Assembly: GCF_904849725.1 (NCBI RefSeq)
Contig: NC_058520.1
Location: forward strand, 399,355,993-399,419,992
Direction of reading: 5' to 3'
Origin: Hordeum vulgare subsp. vulgare
Lineage: Eukaryota; Streptophyta; Magnoliopsida; Poales; Poaceae
Length of the DNA stretch: 64,000 bases
The notes under the pieces are model-generated. The model had not been told where the DNA came from. It did not search any database and worked only from the letters and a program-made list of their open reading frames with translations. Below, one piece after another: positions 1 to 10,203 of the stretch. The position numbers were made by a program, and so were the translations under genes. The stretch's first letter is position 1. The number at the start of each line of letters is the position of its first letter.

Positions 1-942
1 GAGTGTTCCGCGTCTGCAACTGTTTTGCACCCGTTGTATGTGAACGTTGAGTCTATCACACCCGATCATCACGTGGTGTCTCGAAACGACGAACTGTAGC
101 AATGGTGCACAGTCGGGGAGAACACAATTTCGTCTTGAAATTTTAGTGAGAGATCACCTTATAATGCTACCATCGTTCTAAGCAAAATAAGGTGCATAAA
201 AGGATTAACATCACATGCAATTCATAAGTGACATGATATGGCCATCATCACGTGCTCCTTGATCTCCATCACCAAAGCACAGGCACGATCTTCTTGTCAC
301 CGGCGCCACACCATGATCTCCATCAATGTGTCGCCATCGGGGTTGTCGTGCTACTCATGCTATTACTACTAAAGCTACATCCTAGCAAAATAGTAAACGC
401 ATCTGCAAACACAAACGTTAGTTTAAAGACAACCCTATGGCTCCTGCCGGTTGCCGTACCATCGACGTGCAAGTCGATATTATCTATTACAACATGATCA
501 TCTCATACATCCAATATATCACATCACATCGTTGGCCATATCACATCACAAGCATACCCTGCAAAAACAAGTTAGACGTCCTCTAATTTTGTTGTTGCAT
601 GTTTTACGTGGTGACCATGGGTATCTAGTAGGATCGCATCTTACTTACGCAAACACCACAACAGAGATATATGAATTGCTATTTAACCTTATACAAGGAC
701 CTCCTCGGTCAAATCCGATTCAACTAAAGTTGGAGAAACTGACACTTGCCAGTCATCTTTGAGCAACGGGGTTACTCGTAGCGATGAAACCAGTCTCTCG
801 TAAGCGTACGAGTAATGTCGGTCCAAGCCACTTCAATCCAACAATACCGCGGAATCAAGAAAAGACTAAGGAGGGAAGAAAAACGCACATCACCGCCCAC
901 AAAAACTTTTGTGTTCTACTCGAGAAGACATCTACGCATGAA

Positions 943-958
943 CCTGGCTCTGATACCA
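943..958 (-). other. Primer-binding site of C1 (initiator tRNA-Met)
   Basis: The minus strand reads TGGTATCAGAGCCAGG directly inside the LTR. This is complementary to the 3' end of the initiator methionine tRNA, the minus-strand DNA primer used by BARE-1-type elements. It is better preserved here than in C2 and C3, which read TGGCATCATGAGC. Confidence 0.9.
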
Positions 959-959
959 C

Positions 960-2738
960 TGTTGGGGAACGTCGCATGGGAAACAAAAAATTTCCTACGC
1001 GCACGAAGACCTATCATGGTGATGTCCATCTACGAGAGGGGATATTCGATCTACGTACCCTTGTAGATCGCACAGCAGAAGCGTTAGTGAACGCGGTTGA
1101 TGTAGTGGAACGTCCTCACGTCCCTCGATCCGCCCCGCGAACCGACCCGCGATCAGTCCCACGATCTAGTGCCGAATGGACGGCACCTCCGCGTTCAGCA
1201 CATGTACAGCTCGACGATGATCTCAGCCTTCTTGATCCAGCAAGAGAGACGGAGAGGTAGATGAGTTCTCCGGCAGCGTGACGGTGCTCCGGAGGTTGGT
1301 GGTGACCTAATCTCAGCAGGGCTCCGCCCGAGCTCCGCAGAAACGCGATCTAGAGGTAAAACCGTGGAGATATGTGGTCGGGCTGCCGTGGCAAAGTTGT
1401 CTCGAATCAGCCCCAAAACCTTCGTATATATAAGGGGGAAGAGGGGGAGCCTTGCCTTGGGGTCCAAGAACCCTCAAGGGGTTCGGTCGAGCCAAGGGGG
1501 GGAGTCCTTCCCCTTTTTCCCACATCCTCGTTTTTTTCTTTTCTCTTTGATTTTCTTCCTATGGTGCATAGGGCCTTCTGGGGCTGTCCCACCAGCCCAC
1601 TAAGGGCTGGTGCGCCACCCCCAAGGCCTATGGGCTTCCCCGGGGTGGGTTGCCCCCCCCCCCTGGTGAACACCCGGAACCCATTCGTCATTCCCAGTAC
1701 ATTCCCGGTAACTCCGAAAACCTTCCAGTAATCAAATGAGGTCATCCTATATATCAATCTTCGTTTCCGGACCATTCCGGAAACCCTCGTGACGTCCTTG
1801 ATATCATCCGGGACTCCGAACAACATTCGGTAACCAACCATATAACTCAAATACGCATAAAACAACGTCGAACCTTAAGTGTGCAGACCCTGCGGGTTCG
1901 AGAACTATGTAGACATGACCCGAGTGACTCCTCGGTCAATATCCAATAGCGGGACTTGGATGCCCATATTGGATCCCACATATTCTACGAAGATCTTATC
2001 GTTTGAACCTTAGTGCCAAGGATTCATATAATCCCGTATGTCATTCCCTTTGTCCTTTGGTATGTTACTTGCCCGAGATTCGATCGTCGGTATCCGCATA
2101 CCTATTTCAATCTCGTTTACCGGAAAGTCTCTTTACTCATTCCGTAATACAAGATCCCGCAACTTACACTAAGTCACATTGCTTGCAAGGCTTGTGTGTG
2201 ATGTTGTATTACCGAGTGGGCCCTGAGATACCTCTCCGTCACACGGAGTGACAAATCCCAGTCTCGATCCATACTAACTCAATGAACACCTTCGGAGATA
2301 CCTGTAGAGCATCTTTATAGTCACCCAGTTATGTTGCGACGTTTGATACACACAAAGCATTCCTCCGGTGTCAGTGAGTTATATGATCTCATGGTCATAG
2401 GAACAAATACTTGACACGCAGAAAACAGTAGCAATAAAATGACACGATCAATATGCTACGTCTATTATTTGGGTCTAGTCCATCACGTGATTCTCCTAAT
2501 GACGGGATCCAGTTATCAAGCAACAACACCTTGTTCATTATCAGAAGACCCTGACTATCTTTGATCAACTGGCTAGCCAACTAGAGGCTTGCTAGGGACA
2601 GTGTTTTGTCTATGTATCCACACATGTATATAAGTCTTCATTCAATACAATTATAGCATGGATAATAAATGATTATCTTGATACAGGAATTATAATAATA
2701 ACTATATTTATTATTGCCTCTAGGGCATAATTCCAACA
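960..2738 (-). repeat. 5' LTR of Copia C1
   Basis: This LTR of about 1.78 kb starts, on the minus strand, with TGTTGGAATTATGCC and ends with GTTCCCCAACA. These are the terminal bases known for BARE-1/Angela LTRs. It contains a run of 11 C at about 1653-1663, a tract whose length differs in the other copies. The leader-side boundary is fixed by the primer-binding site starting one base beyond the LTR. It would supply promoter and polyadenylation signals for the element. Confidence 0.92.
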
Positions 2739-3657
2739 AGGCAACCCTTGCCGGCTAGAGTCAAGGCGGTTACTTCTTCTGAGCCGGCCTGGTCCAGCCA
2801 GCCGGCTAGGAATGAGAAGGCCGCACCCAAGCCGGCTGGTCAAGCAGGCTAGCCGGCCAAGGATCACAAGTCACGTCAGCTCGTAGGTCGGGATGACACC
2901 TTAGGATTAAAGGTAGCTACGCGTCAGCAAAGCTACTGGATCGGGGCGCCCGGCAGGTACGAGCGTCGGCGGCCACGCCGCTGACCTACCCCGGCTCTGA
3001 TCCATCACCTAGCATAGTGTCGGACCGTCGCACTCCCACTCCATTACTGCACTCGGCGTGGGGAACAGTGGAGGCGGTCGTACTACCTGCCCATGACGAA
3101 TCTCGTTGGACGACGCTTGACGTACAGCGCGTGCTCAGCGTCAACCTTACGCGAGAGCTTCATTGTCCAGCGGCGGGTCCCACTGCCAATCGAGACCATG
3201 CAGCCGGCGGGCCCCTCAAGCGACAAGACAAGACTCTAGTGGGCCCCGAGCCAGTCGGCAAGGCTGTGAGCCGGGTCCCACATTTGTACCCTTTATCCAT
3301 ATTGTAGGCCGGCGGGTTCGTCTATAAAACCCCCCGGTCACCCTCCATGCAGGGGGGCTGATCATTCCACAATCAAACAACACTACACACTCACCAACCA
3401 CAGAGAGAGAGGCAGAGATGAGCCGACTGCTCCCCTCTTCCTCCTCCCAACACAGCTCCAGGAGCAACTCTGTACTCTGTTCATATACATCAAACACTCA
3501 AGCAGGACTAGGGGTATTATCTCTACGGAGAGCCCTGAACCTGGGTACATCGTGCGTTCCATGCGTGTATCAACCTCGTTCCCAGCGCCCACCTTTGTCC
3601 CTTCGGTTTTCACCGACTTTAGCCTACCTATGACATATGTTGTGAGTATTCACCGAC
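2739..3657 (+). repeat. LTR remnant of the Tat element
   Basis: This GC-rich non-coding stretch begins with several CCGGCTAG-type motifs. It continues into a promoter-like TATA at 3323 and a short leader, and ends near TATTCACCGACA. The ending fits an LTR terminus followed originally by a primer-binding site, but that site is missing because the Athila fragment starts within about two bases of it. The LTR's own 5' end was cut by or lost at the C1 insertion. The assignment rests on its position next to the Tat internal domain and on its LTR-like layout; no second LTR is in the window for comparison. Confidence 0.6.
3323..3329 (+). promoter_or_regulatory. TATA box of the Tat LTR
   Basis: TATAAAA lies in a GC-rich context about 30 bases upstream of the sequence TGCAGGGGGGCTG. 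This is a plausible retrotransposon core promoter with transcription starting near 3350-3360. It is inferred from position and motif only. Confidence 0.5.
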
Positions 3658-4079
3658 ACTCCTACAGCAATTGTACCGATAAAAGCTTCCAAGTCCCGTG
3701 GACGAGATTCATGAATATCCCCAACGTAAGGCAATTTTCAAACATTGCAAAAATCCTGGAGTGACATGCGCTGGGGGACATCATAAAGTTTAAACTCAAC
3801 CATAGGAGGATTCTTCCTCGGATAGAATTTCAAGCTTTGTACGAAGATATTAGTGAGGAGGAGGTATTGCAAACACTTATCTTCAACGAAGGCGGTAAGG
3901 CCTGCGTTCTCCACCAAGTGATAAAAGTCCTCATAAATCCCAGCGGTGCGTAAGAACGCGTTGCTTGTCCATTCGCACGCGCGAACTTCTGCGACTCAAG
4001 GGGCCGGATACTTGGCCTTCTTCTCACTCTCATCATCCTTGGTGTCATGGCTTGACGAGCCTCTTAAGAACCTCCTCAT
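3658..4079 (-). pseudogene. ATHILA-family ORF, 5' part, broken
   Basis: From an ATG at 4079 the minus strand encodes a charged N-terminus (MRRFLRGSSS followed by Asp, Glu and Lys residues) and then a segment ending in a GTIAVG motif. That motif is familiar from the ATHILA protein family of plant gypsy elements. At least two small frame changes are needed to read through: a stop appears after about 27 codons, and another frame change lies near 3830. The gene ends abruptly at 3658 at the junction with the Tat LTR. The function of ATHILA proteins is not established. The family assignment is from recalled similarity and is moderately secure. Confidence 0.55.
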
Positions 4080-4873
4080 CTTTCCCTTTTCATATCTCCG
4101 AAAAGTTCTGAAATTTTTAGTGATTCTAAAGAAAAGTGAATAAGGATCAACGAAACTCGTAGCAACTACTCCCACAAGTGCCTAGAGACCATATTACGCA
4201 TCAAAACTACTTGGGACCAGCTAAAATCAGCATGCAAAGCTCAAGAACATGGTCACCAAGGCAGCAAAAATACGCGGAGTATAAGGCACTAGAGCAAAAA
4301 CTAATAGGACCAATGGAGGAGTCACTTACCAAGGAGTAATTTCCCCAAAACAGTTCGGAGAACGGTGATTTGAGAAAAGAGATCGAAAATCCCAGCAAGA
4401 GGAGCAAGAACACGGGTTTGAGCTGCGAAACAATTTTTTCTGGAGGTAGGAGAACTAGATGAGAGCAAGAATGAGTGGAGGGGGTGCATGTGGGCCCCAC
4501 AAGCCTGGGTGGCGCGGCCAGGGGGGTGGCCGCACCACTAGGGCTTGTGGCCCACTTGTGTGGCCCCCAGACAGACTCTTTGTCCCACAATTTTTCAAAA
4601 AAAAAAATCATACTTGATTTTCACAGCGTTCGGAGAACTTTTATTTTCGGGGTACTTTTCTACCGGACGCTAAAATAGAAAACAAGGAAAACTAAACAAA
4701 TTTATCATTTTTCTTCTAAGAAACTGAAGGTGAAAGTTTAAAACAGAGGTTTGTGACTCCTTGATTCATCCATCTCATGGTAAACAAAAGAAATCCGTCA
4801 ATAGGGTTGATCAAATCCCCTCAACAAAACTATCTCGAATCACAAAAGAGAACGGAGAATTTTCGAATAGTCA
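4080..4873 (-). other. Non-coding interval of A1 between protease and the ATHILA ORF
   Basis: I see no gene here. The stretch contains a palindromic GC-rich block (about 4480-4560, GGGCCCCACAAGCC with its reverse later) of the kind also found inside the LTRs of A1, A2 and the solo LTR. It also has an A11 run near 4597 and AT-rich sequence. In an autonomous Athila element pol would occupy the space before it. The protease frame ends cleanly with a stop at 4874, and no fragments of reverse transcriptase or integrase motifs are visible in any frame. Confidence 0.6.
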
Positions 4874-7699
4874 CTAAGTCACCTCAATGGGGATGTGTAT
4901 CTCCCCAACAAGCAAATCATACTTCATCTTGACACGAGGAATAGGGCATTCAAAGCTCCCAATAAGAATCGATGAAGTTTTTTCGATAGCATTGATGAAA
5001 TGTACTCGATGTTGTTTCTTCGGAAAGTGCACCGTATGCTCATTACCGTTGACATGGAAAGTGACATTGCCTTTGTTGCAAGCCCCTGCAGTGTTTAAAA
5101 AGGGTCTTCCGAGGATGACAGCCATGGCAGCGTCCTCGGTAATATCCAAGATAACAAAGTCTGTTAAGATAGTGGTGTTAGCAACCACAACAGGCACATC
5201 CTCGCAAATGCTGATAGGGAAAGCATTTGATTTGTCGGACATTTGCAGAGAGATTTCAGTTGGTGTCAACTTATCCAGTTCAAGTCTACGATAAAGAGAG
5301 AGAGGCATAACACTAACATCGGCTCCAAGGTCGCACAACGTAGTTCTAACGTAGTTGCCTTTAATGGAGCGAGGTATAGTGGGCACACCGGGATCACCTA
5401 GTTTGTTCGGAGTTCCACCCTTGAAAGTGTAATTGGCAAGCATGGCGGAGATCTCAATATCAGGTATCCTTCTCTTATTAGTCACAATATCTTTCATGTA
5501 CTTAGCATACAGAGACATCTGGAGCATATTAGTCAAACGCATATCCAGAAAGACAGGTCTGATCATGTCAACGAATCGCTCAAAATCCTCATCATCCTTT
5601 TTCTTGGATGGTTTGGGAGGAAAGGGCATAGGTTTCTGAACCCATGGCACCCTTTCTTTACCGTGCTTCCTAGCAGTGAAGTCATTCTTATCGTATCTTC
5701 GATTCTTAGGCTGTGGGTTATCAAGATCAACACTAAGTTCAATCTCCACATCCTTTTCATTGCTAGGTTGAGCATCTTCATGAACATCACTATTGATATT
5801 ATCATTAGGCTCATGTTCATCACCAGATTGCGTTTCAGCATCAGATATAGAGGCATCGTTTGGACTCTCAGGTGTAGCAGCAACAGGGTTGCTAGCAGGC
5901 AGGTTCATATCATCTTTCTTCTTCTTTCTAGGATGACTAGGTGCATTTGTGCTAACTCCTTGAGACTCTTGTTCAACTCTCTTCGGATGACCCTCGGGAT
6001 ACAGAGGTTCTTGGGTCATTCTACCGCCTCTAGTGACGACTCTCACGGAATTGTCATTCAACTCATTGAGCAGGTCATTCTAAGATTTAAGTACTTGTTC
6101 TACCTGAGTAGTAACCATAGAGGCATGCTTACTCAGAAGCTTAAGATCATTGACATTTCTGTCCACACAAGCACTTAAATGACTAAGCATACGAGCATTC
6201 TTTTCCAATTTTCTGCTAACATAATCATTGAAACTCTATTGTTTGGCAACAAAGTTATCAAATTCATCCATGCATAAGCTAGCAGGTTTATCAAAAGGAA
6301 TATCACTCTCATCAAACCTACGCATAGAATTTACTTCTACTACCTGTATCGGGTTATCAAGACCATGGATCTCTTCGATAGGTGGTAGATTTTTGACATC
6401 TTCAGATTTAATGCCTTTCTCTCGCATAGATTTCTTGGCTTCTTGCATATCTTCGGGACTGAGGAATAGAATACCTCTTTTCTTCGGAGTTGGCTTAGGA
6501 GGTGGTTCGGGAATAGTCCAAGCATTCTCATTGCACAAGATGTTGCTCAATAGAATCTCAACTTGTTCTACGGTTCGTTCCCTAAAAACACTACCAGGAA
6601 AACTATCTAGGTGGTCTTTGGAAGCATCGGTAATTCCATTATAGAAGATATCAAGTATTTCGTTCTTCTCAAGAGGGTGATCAGGCAAAGCGTTCAACAG
6701 CTGGATGAGCCTCCCCCAAGCCTATGGGAGACTCTCTTCTTCAGCTTGAGCAAAGTTGTATATTTCCTGCAAGGCAGCTTGCTTCTTATGGGCAGGGAAA
6801 TATTTTTCAGAGAAGTAGTAGACCATATCCTGGGGGCTACGCACACAACCAGGAGCAAGAGAAGTGAACCAGGTCTTAGCATCATCCTTTAGCGAGAAAG
6901 GAAACAGCTTTAGCATATAATAGTGGCAGATCTCTTCCTCACTAGTGAATAGGGTGGCTATATCGTTCAGTTTGGTAAGATGGACTACAACCGTTTCAGA
7001 CTCGTAATCGTGAAAGGGATCAGATTCGACCAAAGTGATTAACTCAGGGTCGACGGAGAATTCATAATCCTTATCGGTCACAAAGATAGGCGAAGTGGCA
7101 AACTTCGGGTCGTATTTCATCCTAGCGTTCAGAGATTTTTCTTTCCACTTGCGCAAAAGTTTATCAACATCATAGCTATCCTTATACGCAAGAAAATCCT
7201 CAGCTATATCTCCCTCCATAACATAGCGCGTATCGGGCATAACAGGCAATTCAGGCATAGTGGCAGGTTCTACTTCAATAGTATCAGCAGTTTCAGAAGT
7301 ATCATCACATCTAGCAGCAACTCTAGCAATACGTGCATCAAGGGCACCAAGTGGCAAAGCAGTATCAGGCATAGTAGGCATAGTATCTAGCATAGCACCA
7401 TCGGGCATAGTATCAAGCATAGCATCATCAGGCATAGTATCAAGCATAGCATCATAAGGCATAGTATCAGGCATAGCATCATCAGGCATAGTATCTAGCA
7501 TAGCATCATCATAAGCATCATGGGCAGCAGAAGTAGCATCATCAAGCACAGGTGACATATCAAGATTTCTAGCAGGAGGCGAAGTCGCAAACTTACTCAA
7601 AACTGGAGGTGAATCAAGTGCAGAGCTAGATGGCAATTCCTTACCTCTCCTCGTAGTGGAAGGCAAGATTTTAGTTCTTGGATCTTTCGGATTCCTCAT
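4874..7699 (-). pseudogene. gag-protease of Athila-type element A1, three in-frame stops
   Basis: One minus-strand frame from ATG 7699 to 4874 encodes about 940 residues. The gag part contains the core typical of Athila gag: LFPFSLKDDAKTWF around residue 270, followed by a segment ending in PLEKNEIL. The C-terminal third is an aspartic protease with LCDLGADVSVMP, where DLGA replaces the usual DSGA as in many Athila elements, and with the later VILGRPFLNTAGA motif. Stops interrupt it at about 6722, 6236 and 6082, all in the same frame, so the damage is point mutation and not frameshift. It would build virus-like particles and cleave Gag. No pol follows it. Confidence 0.85.
7373..7507 (-). repeat. 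27-bp tandem repeat inside A1 gag
   Basis: Five degenerate 27-bp units encode the nonapeptide DAMLDTMPD with small changes (Pro for Leu, Tyr or Gly for Asp), at roughly residues 65 to 109 of Gag. The period is a multiple of three, so the frame is kept. It looks like slippage expansion in a disordered N-terminal region. Confidence 0.85.
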
Positions 7700-7813
7700 A
7701 GTGATCAGCAGACGTCAATCCCAAGTGACTCAGAGAATATAGCTATGCCTCCCTGGCGGCGCTAGAAAAAGGCACATTGACGGGAGACAACTCTTGAGAA
7801 TATTGATATGCTT

Positions 7814-7830
7814 CCCCGGCAACGGCGCCA
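7814..7830 (-). other. Primer-binding site of A1 (tRNA-Asp type)
   Basis: The minus strand reads TGGCGCCGTTGCCGGGG ten bases inside the LTR end. This is the primer-binding sequence usual for Athila and many gypsy elements, complementary to tRNA-Asp. Related copies of the same module, followed on the plus strand by GAAAAAG, occur nearby at about 7748, 8026 and 8060. Confidence 0.85.
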
Positions 7831-7840
7831 GAAAAAGCCT

Positions 7841-9408
7841 TGATGTCCCACAAGCGTATGGGATCGCAGCAGTTTTCGAGGGTAGAGTATTCAACCCAAA
7901 TTTATTGATTCGCTCACAAGGGGAAGCTAAAGAATATTCTCAAGTATTAGAAGCTGAGTTGTCAATTCAACCACACCTGAAAGATTAGTGTCTACAAGCA
8001 AAGTATCAGTAGCAAGGTAGTAAGATAGCAACGGCATCAGAAAAAGCTTTGACAATTCCCAGCAACGGCGCCAGAAAAAGCATTGTTGACGGGATGTTAA
8101 CGCCAACAAAATCTTGCAACAAGTAAAAGCGGAGTAGCAAGGAACAGTAGTAGCAGCAGCAGCAAAGTAACAAGTAACAACAGTAATGACAGCAGCAAAG
8201 TGACAGCAGCAGCAAAGTGGCCCAATCCCTCTTGTAGCAAGGGACAAGCCTAGGCAAAGTAACGTAGCGAGAACCACTAGTAAAAGACTCGTAGGAAGTG
8301 GATCGGTGATGGATGAGTGTGACGGATGTGATTCATCATGTAACAGCTATAACACGGAGAGATATGTGACTAGCTCCCGTACATCAATCTAATGTAGGCA
8401 TGTATTCCGTATGTAGTCATCCGTGCTTAGGGAAAAGAACTTGCATGACATCTATTGTCCATCCCTCCCGTGGCAGCGGGGTCCTAATGGAAACTACAGG
8501 ATATTAAGGTTCTCCTTTTAATAAAGAACCGGACCAACGCATTAACATGTGGTGAATACATGAACTCCTCATACTATGGTCATCTCCGGGAGTGGTTTCG
8601 GCTATTGTCACTCCGGGGTAGCCGGGTCATAACACATATTAGGTGACTACAACTTGCAAGATAGGATCTAAAACACACATATATTGCCGACAACATAATA
8701 GGTTCAGATCTGAAATCATGGCACTCGGGCCCTAGTGACAAGCATTAAGCATAGCCAAGTAGTAGCAACATCAATCTAGAACATAGTGGATACTAGGGAT
8801 CAATCCCAGTCAAAAACTAACTCGATTACATGATAGATCTCATCCAACTCATCACCGTCCAGCAAGCCTATGATGAGATTACTCACGAACGATGAAGAGC
8901 ATCATGGAATTGTTGATGGAGAAAGGTTGATGATGACGATGGCGACGATTTCCCCTCTCCGGAGCCCGAAACGGACTCGAGATCTGCCCTCCAGATGAAG
9001 AACAGGATGTGGTGGCGCCTCCGTATCGCAAAACGCGATGAAACCTTCTCTCTGATTTTTTCAGGCGAAACTGAAGATATAGGACTGAGATTGGGGGCGG
9101 TGGTGCCACGTGGGCCCCACAAGCCCTCATGGCGCGGCCATAGGGGGTGGCCGCGGCCCAGGGGCTTGTGGCCCACTGGCACGCCCCCTCACGTGGAACT
9201 TTGCACAGGTATTTTTCTTTTATTCCAGAAAAAATCTCCGTAAATTTTTAGGACGTTCCGAGAACTTTCATTTCTGCACAAAAACAACACCATGGCAATT
9301 CTGCTGAAAACAGCGTCAGTCCGGGTTAGTTCCATTCAAATCATGCAAATTAGAGTCCAAAACAAGGGCAAAAGAGTTCGGAAAAGTAGATACGATGGAT
9401 ACGTATCA
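7841..9408 (-). repeat. 5' LTR of A1
   Basis: The LTR of 1568 bp starts on the minus strand with TGATACGTATCC and ends GCTTGTGGGACATCA. Its end resembles the solo LTR at 11799-13308 (ending TTGTGGGTCATCA), and both share a CTAGGCTTGTCCCTTGCTAC segment, so they are related families. The half near the internal domain is unusual because it contains PBS-like modules and AGC-rich short repeats (8140-8220). Confidence 0.85.
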
Positions 9409-10103
9409 CCTGCCCACAGCACGCTACCGTGGAGGGTCCGTTGACCCACTCTTGGGAGGATTTTTACGTGATGCAGGAGTTTCGCGTTGAAGCACTCAAG
9501 AATGGGCAAGGAGGCAACCGTGGCGGACATCGGGATCAATTTGGTGCAGGCGGCTCACATAGAAGCCCGTTCGGTGGACTTCCTAACCCAGGCCCACATG
9601 GCGGGTCACAGGTTAATATCGGGCAGTATCAGGTTCAGAACAGTCAGCAATACCATGGGCAAGGGGGTTTTCAGCAACAACCTCTGTAAGGTGGCCCCCA
9701 GCGGCAAGATGACAGCGGTGGCTTCCAGAATAACCCTAAACAACTAAACAGTGGGCAATATCATGTGTTCACCACCAGTACTTGCAAAAGGGACCAAAAG
9801 GTGAAGCACAGAACCTTCAGTGTTGTTGAGCCGGCGCTTCCCGGGTACCTCAACTGGTCTGAACAACCCATTATTTGGAGTAGGGAAGATCACCCGCCCC
9901 GGGTTGATAATCCTGGCGACTTAGCTTTGGTCGTGGCGCCCCAGGTTGGGGGATATACCCTTTCCAAGGTCCTGATGGACGGAGGCAGCAGTATTAACAT
10001 CTTATATTTTGATACCTTTCGGCGGATGAATTTCTCAAAAGGTGATTTGATGCCTTCCTCCACGGTCTTTCACAGCATTGTCCCGTATTGCGGCTTAAGC
10101 TAA
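9409..10103 (+). pseudogene. Tat element gag C-terminus and aspartic protease
   Basis: The plus-strand frame opens at the A1 junction in a Gly/Gln-rich Gag tail (GQGGNRGGHRDQ, then many GGQ and QQ residues). It continues, after one in-frame TAA at about 9687, into a protease with the motif KVLMDGGSSINILY. DGGS as the active-site triad variant is usual for Tat elements. The frame stops at 10103 and the reverse transcriptase that should follow is missing. The N-terminal Gag half is also absent, lost between the Tat LTR at 3657 and the A1 junction. Confidence 0.75.
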
Positions 10104-10203
10104 TAAGTCTTCGTATCGCGGCTCACGACAATCCCTTGGGGAGAACCTATAAGATGTTAATATTGCTCCTCTAAGTCGCTTATTGCGGCTCTAAGTTGCT
10201 TCA
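10104..10203 (+). other. Scrambled junction replacing the Tat reverse transcriptase
   Basis: About 100 bases contain the short string GCGGCT repeated with ATTGCGGCT, ATCGCGGCT and ATTGCGGCT variants, plus AAGTCGCTTATTG and CTAAGTTGCTTC. None of it reads as reverse transcriptase, and the coding sequence resumes beyond the polymerase domain. It looks like filler DNA left by a deletion repair. Confidence 0.5.

Larger units (their letters stand above)
1..2738 (-). mobile_element. Copia element C1 (BARE-1/Angela/WIS group), 5' part only
   Basis: A minus-strand Ty1/copia retrotransposon enters the window from the left. Only its 5' LTR, primer-binding site and about 940 bases of untranslated leader are present; gag-pol lies off the left edge. 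The sequence is closely similar over its whole length to the leader and LTR of the two other Copia copies here (C2 at 13960 and C3 at 45899), which carry the coding regions. The five bases outside the LTR (AAGGC, 2739-2743) are the expected target duplication, but the other end cannot be seen. It inserted into the LTR remnant of the Tat element to its right. Confidence 0.9.
3658..9408 (-). mobile_element. Athila-type gypsy element A1, lacking pol and truncated at its 3' end
   Basis: This minus-strand element contains, in its own 5' to 3' order, a 1.57-kb LTR (7841-9408), a tRNA-Asp-type primer-binding site, a gag-protease gene (7699-4874), a non-coding stretch and a partial ATHILA-type gene (4079-3658). 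There is no reverse transcriptase, RNase H or integrase between protease and the ATHILA gene. The 3' LTR is absent, because the element breaks off inside the ATHILA gene exactly where the Tat LTR ends. At its right end the LTR stops with the strand-reversed TGATACGTATCC, and the Tat gag resumes at 9409. Confidence 0.85.

Noticed and set aside
451..1260. Open frames in the Copia leader and LTR that recur in C2 and C3 (for example at 15977-16288 and 45526-45892).
   Set aside because: They recur only because the leaders are homologous. Lengths and stops differ between copies and nothing indicates translation.
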